This document shows positions 42,504-51,492 of a DNA stretch of 64,000 nucleotides, one piece after another. The notes under the pieces are model-generated. The model did no database searches. It was not told the origin of the DNA and saw only the letters and a list, made by a program, of their open reading frames with translations. The first letter of the stretch is position 1, and every line of letters begins with the position of its first letter. This stretch comes from Scopulibacillus_A cellulosilyticus (lineage in GTDB: Bacteria > Bacillota > Bacilli > Bacillales > Sporolactobacillaceae), in NCBI RefSeq assembly GCF_042665295.1, contig NZ_JBHTCO010000019.1, forward strand, positions 1 to 64,000. Reading direction: 5' to 3'. The position numbers were made by a program, and so were the translations under genes.

Positions 42504-42614
42504 TCTGAATCACCTCGGTGTCAGTATACCCTGAAAGAATGACATATGTAAGTAATTATGAATATAAGAGCAAGATTGCAAAGATAATTTGCTAATTTAT
42601 ATGGGATTAAAAAA

Positions 42615-42641
42615 GGGTTCCAAGTCAAAGACCTTGAACCC
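42615..42641 (-). terminator. Terminator of the gntP-type operon
   Basis: Minus-strand hairpin GGGTTCAAGGTC/GACTTGGAACCC (12 positions, two mismatches, 3-nt loop) followed by six T, 42 nt after the permease stop. Confidence 0.82.
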
Positions 42642-42682
42642 AGTAGTTTTACATTTTATATTAAATAATGTTACAAACCTCT

Positions 42683-44005
42683 TTATTGCAAAAACATGTT
42701 GATAATTAATACACCAGCTAGTCCTACTAATGAAATAATCGTAACCATTACGGACCATGTTTTGAAGGTTTTCCCTATTGAAAGGTTAAAAAATTCCTTG
42801 TAAATCCAAAATCCTGCGTCATTTACGTGGGAGAAGGTCATGCTTCCTGCACCGGTGGCTAAAACCATCAGTTCCGGACTAACATGGGTCGCCCCAATGA
42901 GCGGTGCCGCAATACCGGCGGCAGTCAATCCCGCTACAGTAGCAGAACCTAACACTACCCTTAAAATAGCCGCTATTAACCAAGCCAGGATTAGCGGGGA
43001 AATAGTTGATCCTTCCATGAGGTGAGCGATATATTTATCAACATGGCTGTCAACCAATACTTGTTTGAATGCACCCCCGCCGCCTATAATTAATAAAATC
43101 ATCCCGATAGCACTGACTGAATCAGTAACAGATTTCATTACATCCGGCATTTTCCTGCCACGATTAAGACCAAAGGTAAAGATAGCAATAATGACGGCAA
43201 TTAATAGAGCGACACCAGGATTACCAATAAATTGCGCTGCTGGCAGGATAGGTGATTTAGGCATAAATATTTCTGCAAAGGCTTGAATGGCAATAAGAAT
43301 AACCGGAACAAGCGCTGTAAAAATACTGATACCAAACCCAGGCATTTCTTCTTCTTTAAACTGTTTCGGATTAAAGAGTCCCTTTGGAATATCAACTTCT
43401 AAGCTTTCTTTTTTAAACAACTTTGTATACAATGGCCCGCCAATAATCACGGCTGGAATAGCAATGATAATCCCAAATAATAATGTCTTTCCTAAATTAG
43501 CATGATATATATTTGCTACAGCTGTTGGTCCCGGGTGCGGCGGAACAAAACCATGCATCGTAATCAGAGCAGCAATCACAGGCATACCGATGTAAAGAAT
43601 AGGCACCTCTGCTACAGCTGCAATGGTAAATACTAACGGAATCAATACAACGACGCCTGTTTCAAAGAATAGAGCAATTCCGACGATGAAGGCTGTAAGT
43701 ACTGCCGCAAGCTGAACTCTTTTTTTCCCGAAAGCTTTAATAAGTGTTGTAGCGATTCGTTGAGCCCCTCCAGAATCGGACATCAATTTGCCGAGCATTC
43801 CGCCAAACCCGATGACTAAAGCGAGACTGCCTAATGTTCCGCCCAACCCATTTGTAATTGAAGTCATTGCAGCGGCAGGCGTCATCCCTTCCATAATGCC
43901 TACTATTAAACTAACAATCACCAAAGATATGAAAGCGTTTAACTTAAAGACAATCATAAGCAGAAGTAGTAGAGCGACTCCTATACAAATATAAACGATA
44001 GGCAT
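42683..44005 (-). CDS. GntP-family gluconate/acid-sugar:H+ symporter
   Basis: 440-residue permease with about 12-14 membrane segments. MTSITNGLGGTLGSLALVIGFGGMLGKLMSDSGGAQRIA, HGFVPPHPGPTAVANIYHANLG and the end SHVNDAGFWIYKEFFNLS are classic GntP landmarks. It is the third gene behind the dehydrogenase and DUF1537 kinase, so the imported substrate is probably a four-carbon acid sugar such as threonate or erythronate rather than gluconate. ATG follows GAGGG. A cre-like sequence (43930-43943) lies early in the coding region. Confidence 0.9.
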   Translation of the reverse strand: MPIVYICIGVALLLLLMIVFKLNAFISLVIVSLIVGIMEGMTPAAAMTSITNGLGGTLGSLALVIGFGGMLGKLMSDSGGAQRIATTLIKAFGKKRVQLAAVLTAFIVGIALFFETGVVVLIPLVFTIAAVAEVPILYIGMPVIAALITMHGFVPPHPGPTAVANIYHANLGKTLLFGIIIAIPAVIIGGPLYTKLFKKESLEVDIPKGLFNPKQFKEEEMPGFGISIFTALVPVILIAIQAFAEIFMPKSPILPAAQFIGNPGVALLIAVIIAIFTFGLNRGRKMPDVMKSVTDSVSAIGMILLIIGGGGAFKQVLVDSHVDKYIAHLMEGSTISPLILAWLIAAILRVVLGSATVAGLTAAGIAAPLIGATHVSPELMVLATGAGSMTFSHVNDAGFWIYKEFFNLSIGKTFKTWSVMVTIISLVGLAGVLIINMFLQ

Positions 44006-44083
44006 TATTTTCCCTCATTTCTATTTAAAAGGTACGGAATGCCAATTAACTTTCAAATGGCACTCCTATTGATTTAGTTTTCT

Positions 44084-45523
44084 TTATTTTCCGCTTAAAA
44101 TTTCAACAACCGCTTTTAAATCACTTTTAGTCCCAACGTTTCCCGGAAAGATCACATAAGCCATCCCCGGATATTTACTTTCTTCGTCTGTAATCCAAAC
44201 AGGGATTCCAGGTCTAATTTGTCCAGCTACTGTTGCCCTTTTTACCTTTAGACCTTTTGTTCCAACATCACTTGACGTAATCCCGCCTTTTGCTACAAGA
44301 AATTTTGGTCTGATTTGCAGTCCTTTCACGATGCTCGTAACTGCGTCAGAAATTTTCACGGAAAGTTTCAATTCCTCTTCTTTTTTGTTTTGTCCAAGGT
44401 CAAGCCGTTCTCTCCTTGTATAAACAGCAACCGTTTTTCCAGATCGAATAAGTGATTCGGTTGTTTCAACCACACGATGACATTCAGCCTTGAATTGATC
44501 TGGTTGTAAAACTAAATGGGTGTTAAACTCAATAAATTCAATATCATTTAATTCCTTTAATTCTTTCAGCTGCTCTGTGGTTTTTTTAACATGGGATCCA
44601 ATAATGATCAATCCGCCGTTTTCTGTTTCTTCTTTAACCAATTCATCTCTTGTCAGTAAGCCTTTGTCGCTTACCCCGCCTATGACTTTTGGAAGAGCAG
44701 CGGCGCTTCTAAACAGAAAATTCTTTCCCCCTTTAACAGCTTGTACCAAAGCAACCGTGAAGATTTTCACATCAGCTTCATCTATGGCATTAACGACCAC
44801 TTTATTAAAATCATTAACGTTAAGAAGTTGGTTTGTTATTTCCTCTATATCAAGTGATCGCAATAGATTAAGAGAAATATATAATGTATCTTCAGCCTGA
44901 TATGCACCATTTGTTTTTTCCTCTATCCATTCACCCAAATGCGATTTTGTGTAACCAAATGTTCGATCTTTCGCAAACTCAGTATCACCTGCAGGAATAA
45001 GTTCCAGATCATGCTGAACATAATGGATATTATTAATAGTTAAACGGCCGCCCTCTTTAAAAAACGGAAGCAAAACTTCCCCGTCAAACTTAATTTCAGA
45101 GGATGCTTCAATCGTCTCTTTTAATACATTTGTTTCCAGCGGATAATGGCCCCTTAGGGTAGAATCTCCTCGGCTGATAATTATAAATTCACGATTTAAT
45201 TTAGCGGCAACCGTTAAAATATTGTATGCGATCTCCCGATGTGCATTTTCCGTTTCTTCTGCTGTAAAACCCCTTGAATTAGTTAAGATAAAAAACATGG
45301 ATTGTTTTTCATTAAATCCTTGTTCAATACTTTCTATAGACCAATCAGTGAAAACAGATATATCATGAACGGTTTGTACACCTGTAGGATCATCATCAAG
45401 AACGATAATCTTCTTATTTAAATCTTTTAGCGCTTTCTCTAATAATTCATTCACCATACGATGCTCTACTCCGGGAAAGGTATCAAGTATGTCTACGGAT
45501 AATCTTCTGCTTTCATTCATCAT
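44084..45523 (-). CDS. Four-carbon acid-sugar kinase (DUF1537, OtnK/DtnK type)
   Basis: 479-residue kinase of the DUF1537 family, which phosphorylates 3-oxo-tetronates or D-threonate. The N-terminal IIVLDDDPTGVQTVHDISVFTDW and IIISRGDSTLRGHYPLE and the C-terminal LVAKGGITSSDVGTKGLKVKRATVAGQIRPGIPVW are family hallmarks. The gene starts directly after the dehydrogenase stop (AAGAAGGG site inside that gene). Which isomer is used cannot be told from the kinase alone; the usual next enzyme (OtnC aldolase or PdxA2) is not in the cluster. Confidence 0.88.
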   Translation of the reverse strand: MMNESRRLSVDILDTFPGVEHRMVNELLEKALKDLNKKIIVLDDDPTGVQTVHDISVFTDWSIESIEQGFNEKQSMFFILTNSRGFTAEETENAHREIAYNILTVAAKLNREFIIISRGDSTLRGHYPLETNVLKETIEASSEIKFDGEVLLPFFKEGGRLTINNIHYVQHDLELIPAGDTEFAKDRTFGYTKSHLGEWIEEKTNGAYQAEDTLYISLNLLRSLDIEEITNQLLNVNDFNKVVVNAIDEADVKIFTVALVQAVKGGKNFLFRSAAALPKVIGGVSDKGLLTRDELVKEETENGGLIIIGSHVKKTTEQLKELKELNDIEFIEFNTHLVLQPDQFKAECHRVVETTESLIRSGKTVAVYTRRERLDLGQNKKEEELKLSVKISDAVTSIVKGLQIRPKFLVAKGGITSSDVGTKGLKVKRATVAGQIRPGIPVWITDEESKYPGMAYVIFPGNVGTKSDLKAVVEILSGK

Positions 45524-46417
45524 TTAACCCTTCTTTACTTCGACATTAGCAAGTTTTTCGTAATACTTTACAATACTTCCATGATCATCTTTTTCTTTTC
45601 CATCAACCTTTAAGGCATGGAATATTTCTAACAGCTGGCTGGAAAGCGGAAGCGGGACCCCAATTTCATGAGCTGTTTCCATTACATTCGTAATATCCTT
45701 AAGATTGATAGCAATGGCACCGCCCGCTGTAAAATTCCGATCTAGAATCATGGGGACTTTAGCATCAAGAACCGCACTTCCTGCAAGCCCTCCCCTAATC
45801 GCTTGATACATTTTTTCAATGTCAATGCCCGCCTTTGCGGCTAATACAAGTGCTTCAGACATAGCGGCAATATTAAGGTTTACAATAATCTGGTTCGCCA
45901 ATTTTGCTGTTACGCCGCACCCATTACCGCCAACTAATGTAACATCTTTTCCCATATCATTTAAAATGGATTTAGCGCTTTCAAAAACATCTTCTTTACC
46001 GCCAACCATAATAGCCAGGGTCCCATCGATTGCTTTTGGTTCGCCGCCGCTGACGGGTGCATCAAGCATTTCTACACCTTTTTTCGATGCTATGTTTGCA
46101 AGTTCTTTGGAAACTGTCGGAGTGATAGAACTCATATCTATGATCAGCGTCCCTTCTTTTGCTCCCTCTAATATCCCGTTTTCACCTAAAACAACTTCTT
46201 TAACATGCTTAGAAGCAGGCAACATTGTAATAATCACGTCATTTTTTTCCGCGACTTCTTTTGGAGATTTTGCAGAGACCGCTCCAGCTTCTTCTAAACT
46301 CTTTACAACCTGTTGGTTAATATCAAAAACAGTTACTTGATGACCAGCCATGATAAGGTTTAACGACATCGGTTTTCCCATTATACCTAACCCTATAAAG
46401 CCTATTTTTCGTTTCAT
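45524..46417 (-). CDS. Beta-hydroxyacid dehydrogenase (GarR/LtnD-like)
   Basis: 297-residue NAD(P)-dependent dehydrogenase of the 3-hydroxyisobutyrate family. NAD site IGFIGLGIMGKPMSLNL at 5-21, DAPVSGGEPKAIDGTLAIMVGG substrate loop and the catalytic lysine in GNGCGVTAKLANQI. Tartronate-semialdehyde reductase and L-threonate dehydrogenase are the closest functional types; next to a DUF1537 kinase the threonate/erythronate role (oxidation at C2 before phosphorylation) is more likely. First gene of its operon, ATG behind GGGAGG, divergent to the GntR regulator. Confidence 0.88.
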   Translation of the reverse strand: MKRKIGFIGLGIMGKPMSLNLIMAGHQVTVFDINQQVVKSLEEAGAVSAKSPKEVAEKNDVIITMLPASKHVKEVVLGENGILEGAKEGTLIIDMSSITPTVSKELANIASKKGVEMLDAPVSGGEPKAIDGTLAIMVGGKEDVFESAKSILNDMGKDVTLVGGNGCGVTAKLANQIIVNLNIAAMSEALVLAAKAGIDIEKMYQAIRGGLAGSAVLDAKVPMILDRNFTAGGAIAINLKDITNVMETAHEIGVPLPLSSQLLEIFHALKVDGKEKDDHGSIVKYYEKLANVEVKKG

Positions 46418-46546
46418 TATTTTTCCTCCCTGACTTTTTTCGATGAATAATACTATTTGATTTTTTAACTATAGTTACTAAGTAAAATTAATCAGCACCC
46501 ATTCAATCTATTTTGAATAGCGCTTACATAATAGGTTATATCGATA

Positions 46547-46598
46547 TTGTATACTATTTTTATTATTTTGTATACATTTTTATAATTTTTGTATACAA
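46547..46598. promoter_or_regulatory. Three TTGTATAC operators at exact 21-bp spacing
   Basis: TTGTATACTA (46547-46556), TTGTATACAT (46568-46577) and the palindrome TTGTATACAA (46589-46598) start exactly 21 bp apart, that is two helical turns. They lie between the divergent dehydrogenase and GntR genes. FCD-type GntR proteins bind palindromes of the form TNGTNNNACNA, so these are likely the sites of the adjacent regulator. Confidence 0.75.
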
Positions 46599-46698
46599 TA
46601 TTTTAGCTAATATGATTCATCACTTGTCTCTTCTATGTTTTTATAAAGAAGTTTGGTAATATAAATTTAGTTTATTAAAGGATACCGAGGTGAACGTT

Positions 46699-47334
46699 GT
46701 GTTTGGAAGTGATGATTCCCGTCCTGCTTACCATCAGTCTTATGAAATTATCCGTGACAAGATTTTAAATGGTGAACTTCCCAGCGGAACCAAGATTGTT
46801 GAAGAAAAAGTAGCCAAAGAATTAGGCGTGAGCAGAACACCCATAAGAGAATCCATTCGAAAATTGGAACTCGAGGGGCTTATTGCCAATAAAAGGGTTG
46901 TAAAACCTACAGAGACTGACTTACGAAATTTGTTTCAAGTACGTATTCTTTTGGAAGGCTATTCAGCTTTATGTGCAGCCTCCTATCTTAAAGAGGAAGA
47001 ACTAGATTCACTACATAAATGTGTTGAAATAGGTAAAAAAGGAGAAGTAGAAGAAATCATGAAGGCCAATGAGCGTTTTCATGAAGTTATTGTCCAAGCA
47101 AGTCATAATCCTGTGATGATTGATATTATTGACCGGATGCAATCTATTATTTACCTTTTCCGACGGACAGTTGTTAATTATAACCGCCCATCATTAATTG
47201 ATGAACACGAAAAAATTTACGAAGCTATAAAGTCAAGAGATGGTAAAGAGGCTGAAATTCTAATGAAAAATCATCTCCAGGCTGATTTAGACTTTTGTTT
47301 GCACCTAATAGGTAATGAGAAAAATAACACATAA
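46699..47334 (+). CDS. GntR-family regulator (FadR/FCD subfamily)
   Basis: 211-residue regulator: an N-terminal winged helix (YEIIRDKILNGELPSGTKIVEEKVAKELGVSRTPIRESIRKLELEGLI) and an all-helical FCD ligand domain with metal-binding histidine candidates in NERFHEVIVQASHNP. The GTG at 46699 has GAGGTG six bases upstream; the GTG at 46690 is part of that site. It is divergent to the acid-sugar operon across three spaced operators and is probably its repressor, released by a pathway acid. Confidence 0.9.
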   Translation: MFGSDDSRPAYHQSYEIIRDKILNGELPSGTKIVEEKVAKELGVSRTPIRESIRKLELEGLIANKRVVKPTETDLRNLFQVRILLEGYSALCAASYLKEEELDSLHKCVEIGKKGEVEEIMKANERFHEVIVQASHNPVMIDIIDRMQSIIYLFRRTVVNYNRPSLIDEHEKIYEAIKSRDGKEAEILMKNHLQADLDFCLHLIGNEKNNT

Positions 47335-47360
47335 GATAGTAGGGACGATTATCATACTAA

Positions 47361-47390
47361 AAAGCCCCCATATCAATCTTAGGGGGCTTT
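47361..47390. terminator. Terminator between gntR and dctP-type genes
   Basis: AAAGCCCCC/GGGGGCTTT 9-bp perfect stem, 12-nt loop; the T run is better on the minus strand (GGGGGCTTTTTAG) but it lies between two converging genes and may serve both. Confidence 0.75.
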
Positions 47391-47524
47391 CCCGATTAAA
47401 TGAAACGAGCCGATATATGATAAACTAAACCCGCATCACAGCTATTATGGTAATAAAGATTTCCGCCAAGGCAATCAATGTAGCTGAATGCAGAATAGTT
47501 CTCCACTACATGATCTTCGGGGTT

Positions 47525-48793
47525 CTAACTTGCCGTAGTAGATGAACTTTTCCCTAATTCTGCCGGTTTATCGGCTTCAATGCCGAATTCCTTTTCGCTT
47601 TTCGCAACGACGATTGTTGCGATCCCGTTACCGATCATGTTAATGATAGCTCGAGCTTCGGACATAAAGCGGTCAACCCCAAGAAGCAATGCCAAGCCCG
47701 CCATCGGAATGACGTGCATGGCGCTTAATGTTGAAGCAAGAACGATAAACCCTCCGCCGGTCACGGTTGCGGCACCTTTTGATGTCAGCATCAATATTGC
47801 TAGAATGGTAATCTCTTGTGTCAGGGTCAAATGAACGCCGCTTACCTGAGCAAGAAAGACTACAGCCATCGATAAATAGACCGATGTGCCATCTAAGTTA
47901 AACGAATACCCGGTTGGAATCACTAGGGACGTGACGGATTTAGAACATCCGAACTCCTCCATCTTCGTCATCATCCTTGGCAAAACAGATTCCGATGAAG
48001 AAGTCCCCAAGACAATTAGCAATTCTTCTTTAATATGCTTAAGGTATTTCCAAAGGCTGAATCCAAAGATTTTACAGATGATATTAAGAATGACAAAAAC
48101 GAATATTATCATTGTTACATAAACACAAAGCATCAATTTCCCAAGCGGAAGCAGGGAAGATAGACCATAGTTGCCAATCGTAAAAGCAATGGCTCCGAAG
48201 GCTCCGATTGGAGCGACTCTCATGATCATATTCACAATCTTATAAAAAACCTTTGTGATCCGATCAAATAAATCAAGAACCGGTTTGCCGGTCTTCCCAA
48301 GAGAGGCCAAAGCAAAACCAAACAAAACTGCAAAAAAGACAACTTGGAGAATGTCACCTTTTGCAAAAGCATCGAAAACGTTTGATGGAACAATATTGAT
48401 AAGAAAGTCAAAGAAGCCCATTTCCGCGCCTTGTTTTGTGTATTCAGCAATCTGCTCTTGCCCTTGGGTCGGATCAAGAGTAACGCCGCTGCCGGGTTTA
48501 AAGATATTAGCAATAATAAGCCCTAGAGCCAAGGCAACGGTGGAAACGATTTCAAAATATAAAAGCGCCTTCCCGCCGACACGGCCAACCTTCTTCATAT
48601 CGCCCATCCCGGCAATACCCAGAACAATCGTAAAGAAAATCAGAGGTGCGATAATCATTTTAACCATATTAATGAAAATATCGCCAAGCGGCTTCATGTC
48701 TTTGGCTGCATTGGGAAAAATAATCCCAAGAAGAATACCGATGACTACAGCGGTCAAAACTTGAAATGTTAAGTTTGTAAAGATCCTTTTCAA
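47525..48793 (-). CDS. dctP: C4-dicarboxylate:cation symporter (DctP/DctA type)
   Basis: 422-residue DAACS-family carrier for succinate, fumarate and malate. The re-entrant-loop serines in LGTSSSESVLP and the substrate motif in SYSFNLDGTSVYLSMAVVFLAQ are present. The TTG at 48793 lies eight bases after AAAGGAG and gives MKRIFTNLTFQVLTAVVIG, which fits the family N-terminus; the ATG at 48814 precedes the site. Transcribed in the same direction as the dctS-dctR pair upstream, the B. subtilis arrangement for malate/succinate-induced uptake. Confidence 0.88.
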   Translation of the reverse strand: MKRIFTNLTFQVLTAVVIGILLGIIFPNAAKDMKPLGDIFINMVKMIIAPLIFFTIVLGIAGMGDMKKVGRVGGKALLYFEIVSTVALALGLIIANIFKPGSGVTLDPTQGQEQIAEYTKQGAEMGFFDFLINIVPSNVFDAFAKGDILQVVFFAVLFGFALASLGKTGKPVLDLFDRITKVFYKIVNMIMRVAPIGAFGAIAFTIGNYGLSSLLPLGKLMLCVYVTMIIFVFVILNIICKIFGFSLWKYLKHIKEELLIVLGTSSSESVLPRMMTKMEEFGCSKSVTSLVIPTGYSFNLDGTSVYLSMAVVFLAQVSGVHLTLTQEITILAILMLTSKGAATVTGGGFIVLASTLSAMHVIPMAGLALLLGVDRFMSEARAIINMIGNGIATIVVAKSEKEFGIEADKPAELGKSSSTTAS

Positions 48794-48940
48794 TTTTTTC
48801 ACTCCTTTTTTCATAACTCCAAATCAACTGTAAGCGGTGTCATATGTTGTGTTTATTATGTTAATGTTTTTTGAATATTTAATAAAGAAAATGTAAATAA
48901 AGAATCTATTTTGTTACTAAAGTAAGCAAGGCGGATGTGA

Positions 48941-49672
48941 CTAAGAATCATCATCCGCCTTCATATAGGGCTTTACCTTGTCTTCATTTCCTTTATTTAA
49001 ATGATATTTATATACTGGGCGGCCAACATTTCCATAAGCCATTTTAATAAATACAAATTCTATGTCAGTTAAAAACTGTAAATATTTTCTCATTGAGATT
49101 CGGGATATTCCGACCTTATTAGCAAGCTCTTCTGTAGAGAATCCGTCTTTCTCCATTTTGTGAATCTGCTCAATTGTCAGCCGTAATGTAGGTAAAGTCA
49201 GTCCTTTCGGCAGTTCAGGAGGCGGTGCTGCAGTACGAATATCCTTTTTGAGCAATAGCCTATCTAGCTCATCCTGATTGACCATTGCTTGAGCTTTTAA
49301 AAATTCCTGTTCTTTTTGATACTTAAGCAAAGCTGAATTAAAGCGTTGGAACTCGAAAGGTTTTATAAGATAATCAACTGCCCCAAGCCGCAGGGAAGCT
49401 TTAATATGTTCAATGTCACTTGCAGCGGAAATGATAATAACGTCAATCCCTTTTCTCTTTTTTCTAATATCAGCAAGAAACTCGAGTCCATTTGTCCTCG
49501 GCATAAAAATATCCAGAAGAACCAGATCGACTGGATTTTCCTCCAAAAGAGCCAATCCGTCTGATACATTAGCGGCAACTCCTGCACAAGTAAAACCTTT
49601 AATGGACTTTAAATAACTTTTATTGATTTCTGCAACCATCGGATCATCTTCAACAATTAAAACCCGTATCAT
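48941..49672 (-). CDS. dctR: Response regulator, DctR/CitB type
   Basis: 243-residue regulator: receiver domain with the phospho-acceptor Asp in VDLVLLDIFMPRTNG and the conserved lysine in DYLIKPF, then a C-terminal HTH (FSTEELANKVGISRISMRKYLQFL) of the CitT/DctR/DcuR group. I chose the ATG at 49672, which follows AGGATG; an ATG four codons earlier forms that site. The gene overlaps the end of dctS by 23 bases. It should activate dctP in response to dicarboxylates. Confidence 0.88.
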   Translation of the reverse strand: MIRVLIVEDDPMVAEINKSYLKSIKGFTCAGVAANVSDGLALLEENPVDLVLLDIFMPRTNGLEFLADIRKKRKGIDVIIISAASDIEHIKASLRLGAVDYLIKPFEFQRFNSALLKYQKEQEFLKAQAMVNQDELDRLLLKKDIRTAAPPPELPKGLTLPTLRLTIEQIHKMEKDGFSTEELANKVGISRISMRKYLQFLTDIEFVFIKMAYGNVGRPVYKYHLNKGNEDKVKPYMKADDDS

Positions 49673-51239
49673 TATTTTTTTCATCCTGTCTTTTGTATGG
49701 AATGTTAACCGTAAAGACAGTTCCTTTACAATCTGTCTTTACCGTTAGTTCGCCATTTAGTGCTTCTACAGCCTTATTCACAAGAAAAAGGCCATAGCCG
49801 CGATCATCTCCCTTTGTTGAAAAGCCTTTATCAAACACTTTATCAAGCAACTCATCAGAAATCCCGCCGCCGCTGTCCTTAACGGAAAAAGAAAACATAG
49901 CGGGTTCAACATCCAATAATACCTCAATGTCTTTATGGCGGCTTTCATTAACCGCTTCGATGGCATTATCAATCAAGTTGCCCAATATCGTAATTAATTC
50001 ATTGACCGTTTCCGGGTCATCTGAGAGGTGCAGCGTTTGATCACCGGAGATGGTTAGATGGACCCCCTGCTCCCGGGCAAAGCTGAGTTTGCTGAGCAAA
50101 AATCCTGCCAGAACCGGATCATCGACGAGCCGCGAGACAGACCCAATTTCCATTTGGTAGTGATGAGATATTTGCTGTATATACGAAGCGACTTTCTTAT
50201 ATTCGCCAATGTGGATCATACCTAATATAACATGCAGTTTGTTCATGAATTCATGTGTCTTTGCCCGCAGTGCCTCCGCATATAGTTTTACACCGGTTAC
50301 TTGCTCGGCAAGCTGCTTTAATTCTGTCTTATCACGAAAGGTGGCGATGGCACCAACAACCTGATTTTCTACAATAATAGGCACACGGTTGGCAAAAAGG
50401 GTTACCCCATTTAATTCTATTTCCTGATCATATTCCGCTCTTTTATTTTGAACGACCCTTTGCATTCTCGAATCAGGGAGGAAAGTTTCCACATCTACTC
50501 CGATCAAAGGCTCGTAAATCCCGGCTTTTTGAAAAATGCGGGCGGCCTCTGGATTTGCCAAAATAATCTTATTTTCTTTATTAACGGCAATGATACCTTC
50601 GTGAACAGATTCAAGCATGGCGTTTCTTTCCTGCCATAAACTTGCTATTTGAGCCGGTTCTAAACCAAATAGCACTTTTTTAATTTTCCTTGCCAATACT
50701 ACAGCGCCTATGGCACCGAATAGAATGCCCAATCCGGTACCGATATAAATGATCTGAATGCTTTTAAGAACCGCTTCCTGTTCAATATTTGACATAATAC
50801 CAACCGCAACAACACCAACTTGTTTTCCAGAAGGATCGCGGATCGGTTCAAAAGCCCGCAGTGAGGTGCCAAGGGTTCCCGCAGCAACCGATATATATTC
50901 CTTGCCGTGTAATGCCGGCTTTTCATCACCGCCGACGAAATGCTTTCCGATTTTTTCTTTATTAGGATGGGACTTTCGAATCCCATTCATGTCCATGACA
51001 ACGATGTAGCGGACATTAGTCTTATGGCGGATTCTGCTGACAAACGGCTGAATGTCCTGTGCCTTAGTTTTATTTTCCAACCCCTCAATAATTAAAGGTG
51101 TGTTTGCAACCATTCGTGCAATGATCATTGCCTTATCTGACAATCGTTCCTTGGTATTATCAGCTACTTTTTTGCCAATCAAAATGCCTGTCGCAACCAA
51201 TGATAAAATCACCACTGAAATAACAAACAAAGTAATCAT
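49650..51239 (-). CDS. dctS: Sensor histidine kinase, DctS/CitA type (N-terminus possibly frameshifted)
   Basis: 529-residue membrane kinase: first helix at the start (ITLFVISVVILSLVATGILIG), extracellular Cache-type sensor (about 30-165), second helix (about 168-190), PAS (about 215-315), a dimerisation helix with the phosphorylatable histidine in RAKTHEFMNKLH and a HATPase domain (NLIDNAIEAVN, DSGGGIS, GYGLFLV). The ATG at 51239 has only a poor ribosome site. An upstream ATG at 51274 has AAGAGG at six bases and would encode MRIGKKGLSLQT in frame with the kinase if the A-run at 51258-51263 had seven instead of six bases. Confidence 0.87.
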   Translation of the reverse strand: MITLFVISVVILSLVATGILIGKKVADNTKERLSDKAMIIARMVANTPLIIEGLENKTKAQDIQPFVSRIRHKTNVRYIVVMDMNGIRKSHPNKEKIGKHFVGGDEKPALHGKEYISVAAGTLGTSLRAFEPIRDPSGKQVGVVAVGIMSNIEQEAVLKSIQIIYIGTGLGILFGAIGAVVLARKIKKVLFGLEPAQIASLWQERNAMLESVHEGIIAVNKENKIILANPEAARIFQKAGIYEPLIGVDVETFLPDSRMQRVVQNKRAEYDQEIELNGVTLFANRVPIIVENQVVGAIATFRDKTELKQLAEQVTGVKLYAEALRAKTHEFMNKLHVILGMIHIGEYKKVASYIQQISHHYQMEIGSVSRLVDDPVLAGFLLSKLSFAREQGVHLTISGDQTLHLSDDPETVNELITILGNLIDNAIEAVNESRHKDIEVLLDVEPAMFSFSVKDSGGGISDELLDKVFDKGFSTKGDDRGYGLFLVNKAVEALNGELTVKTDCKGTVFTVNIPYKRQDEKNNDTGFNC

Positions 51240-51441
51240 TGTCTGCAGGCTTAAACCTTTTTTCCAATTCTCATGTCCAGCCTCTTTTTATTTTGAATTT
51301 GTTATTCGGTTTGGATTTATAATTGAATCTATTATAGCAAAATAGCAGCAAATTACAGGTCAAATGTTATAATGGCACCGGCACGGATGCAAATTACTTC
51401 TATGATACTTTGAATCCCCATTTAAAAAATAAAATAAATTG

Positions 51442-51463
51442 AACCCCCTGCGCTCAGGGGGTT
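51442..51463 (-). terminator. Terminator of the murG-like operon
   Basis: Perfect 9-bp stem AACCCCCTG/CAGGGGGTT, 4-nt loop, T-rich on the minus strand, 30 nt beyond the glycosyltransferase stop. The rest of the gap 51240-51492 shows nothing beyond the possible 5' end of dctS. Confidence 0.8.
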
Positions 51464-51492
51464 ATATAATATAGGGATTCAAATTTGTGAGC

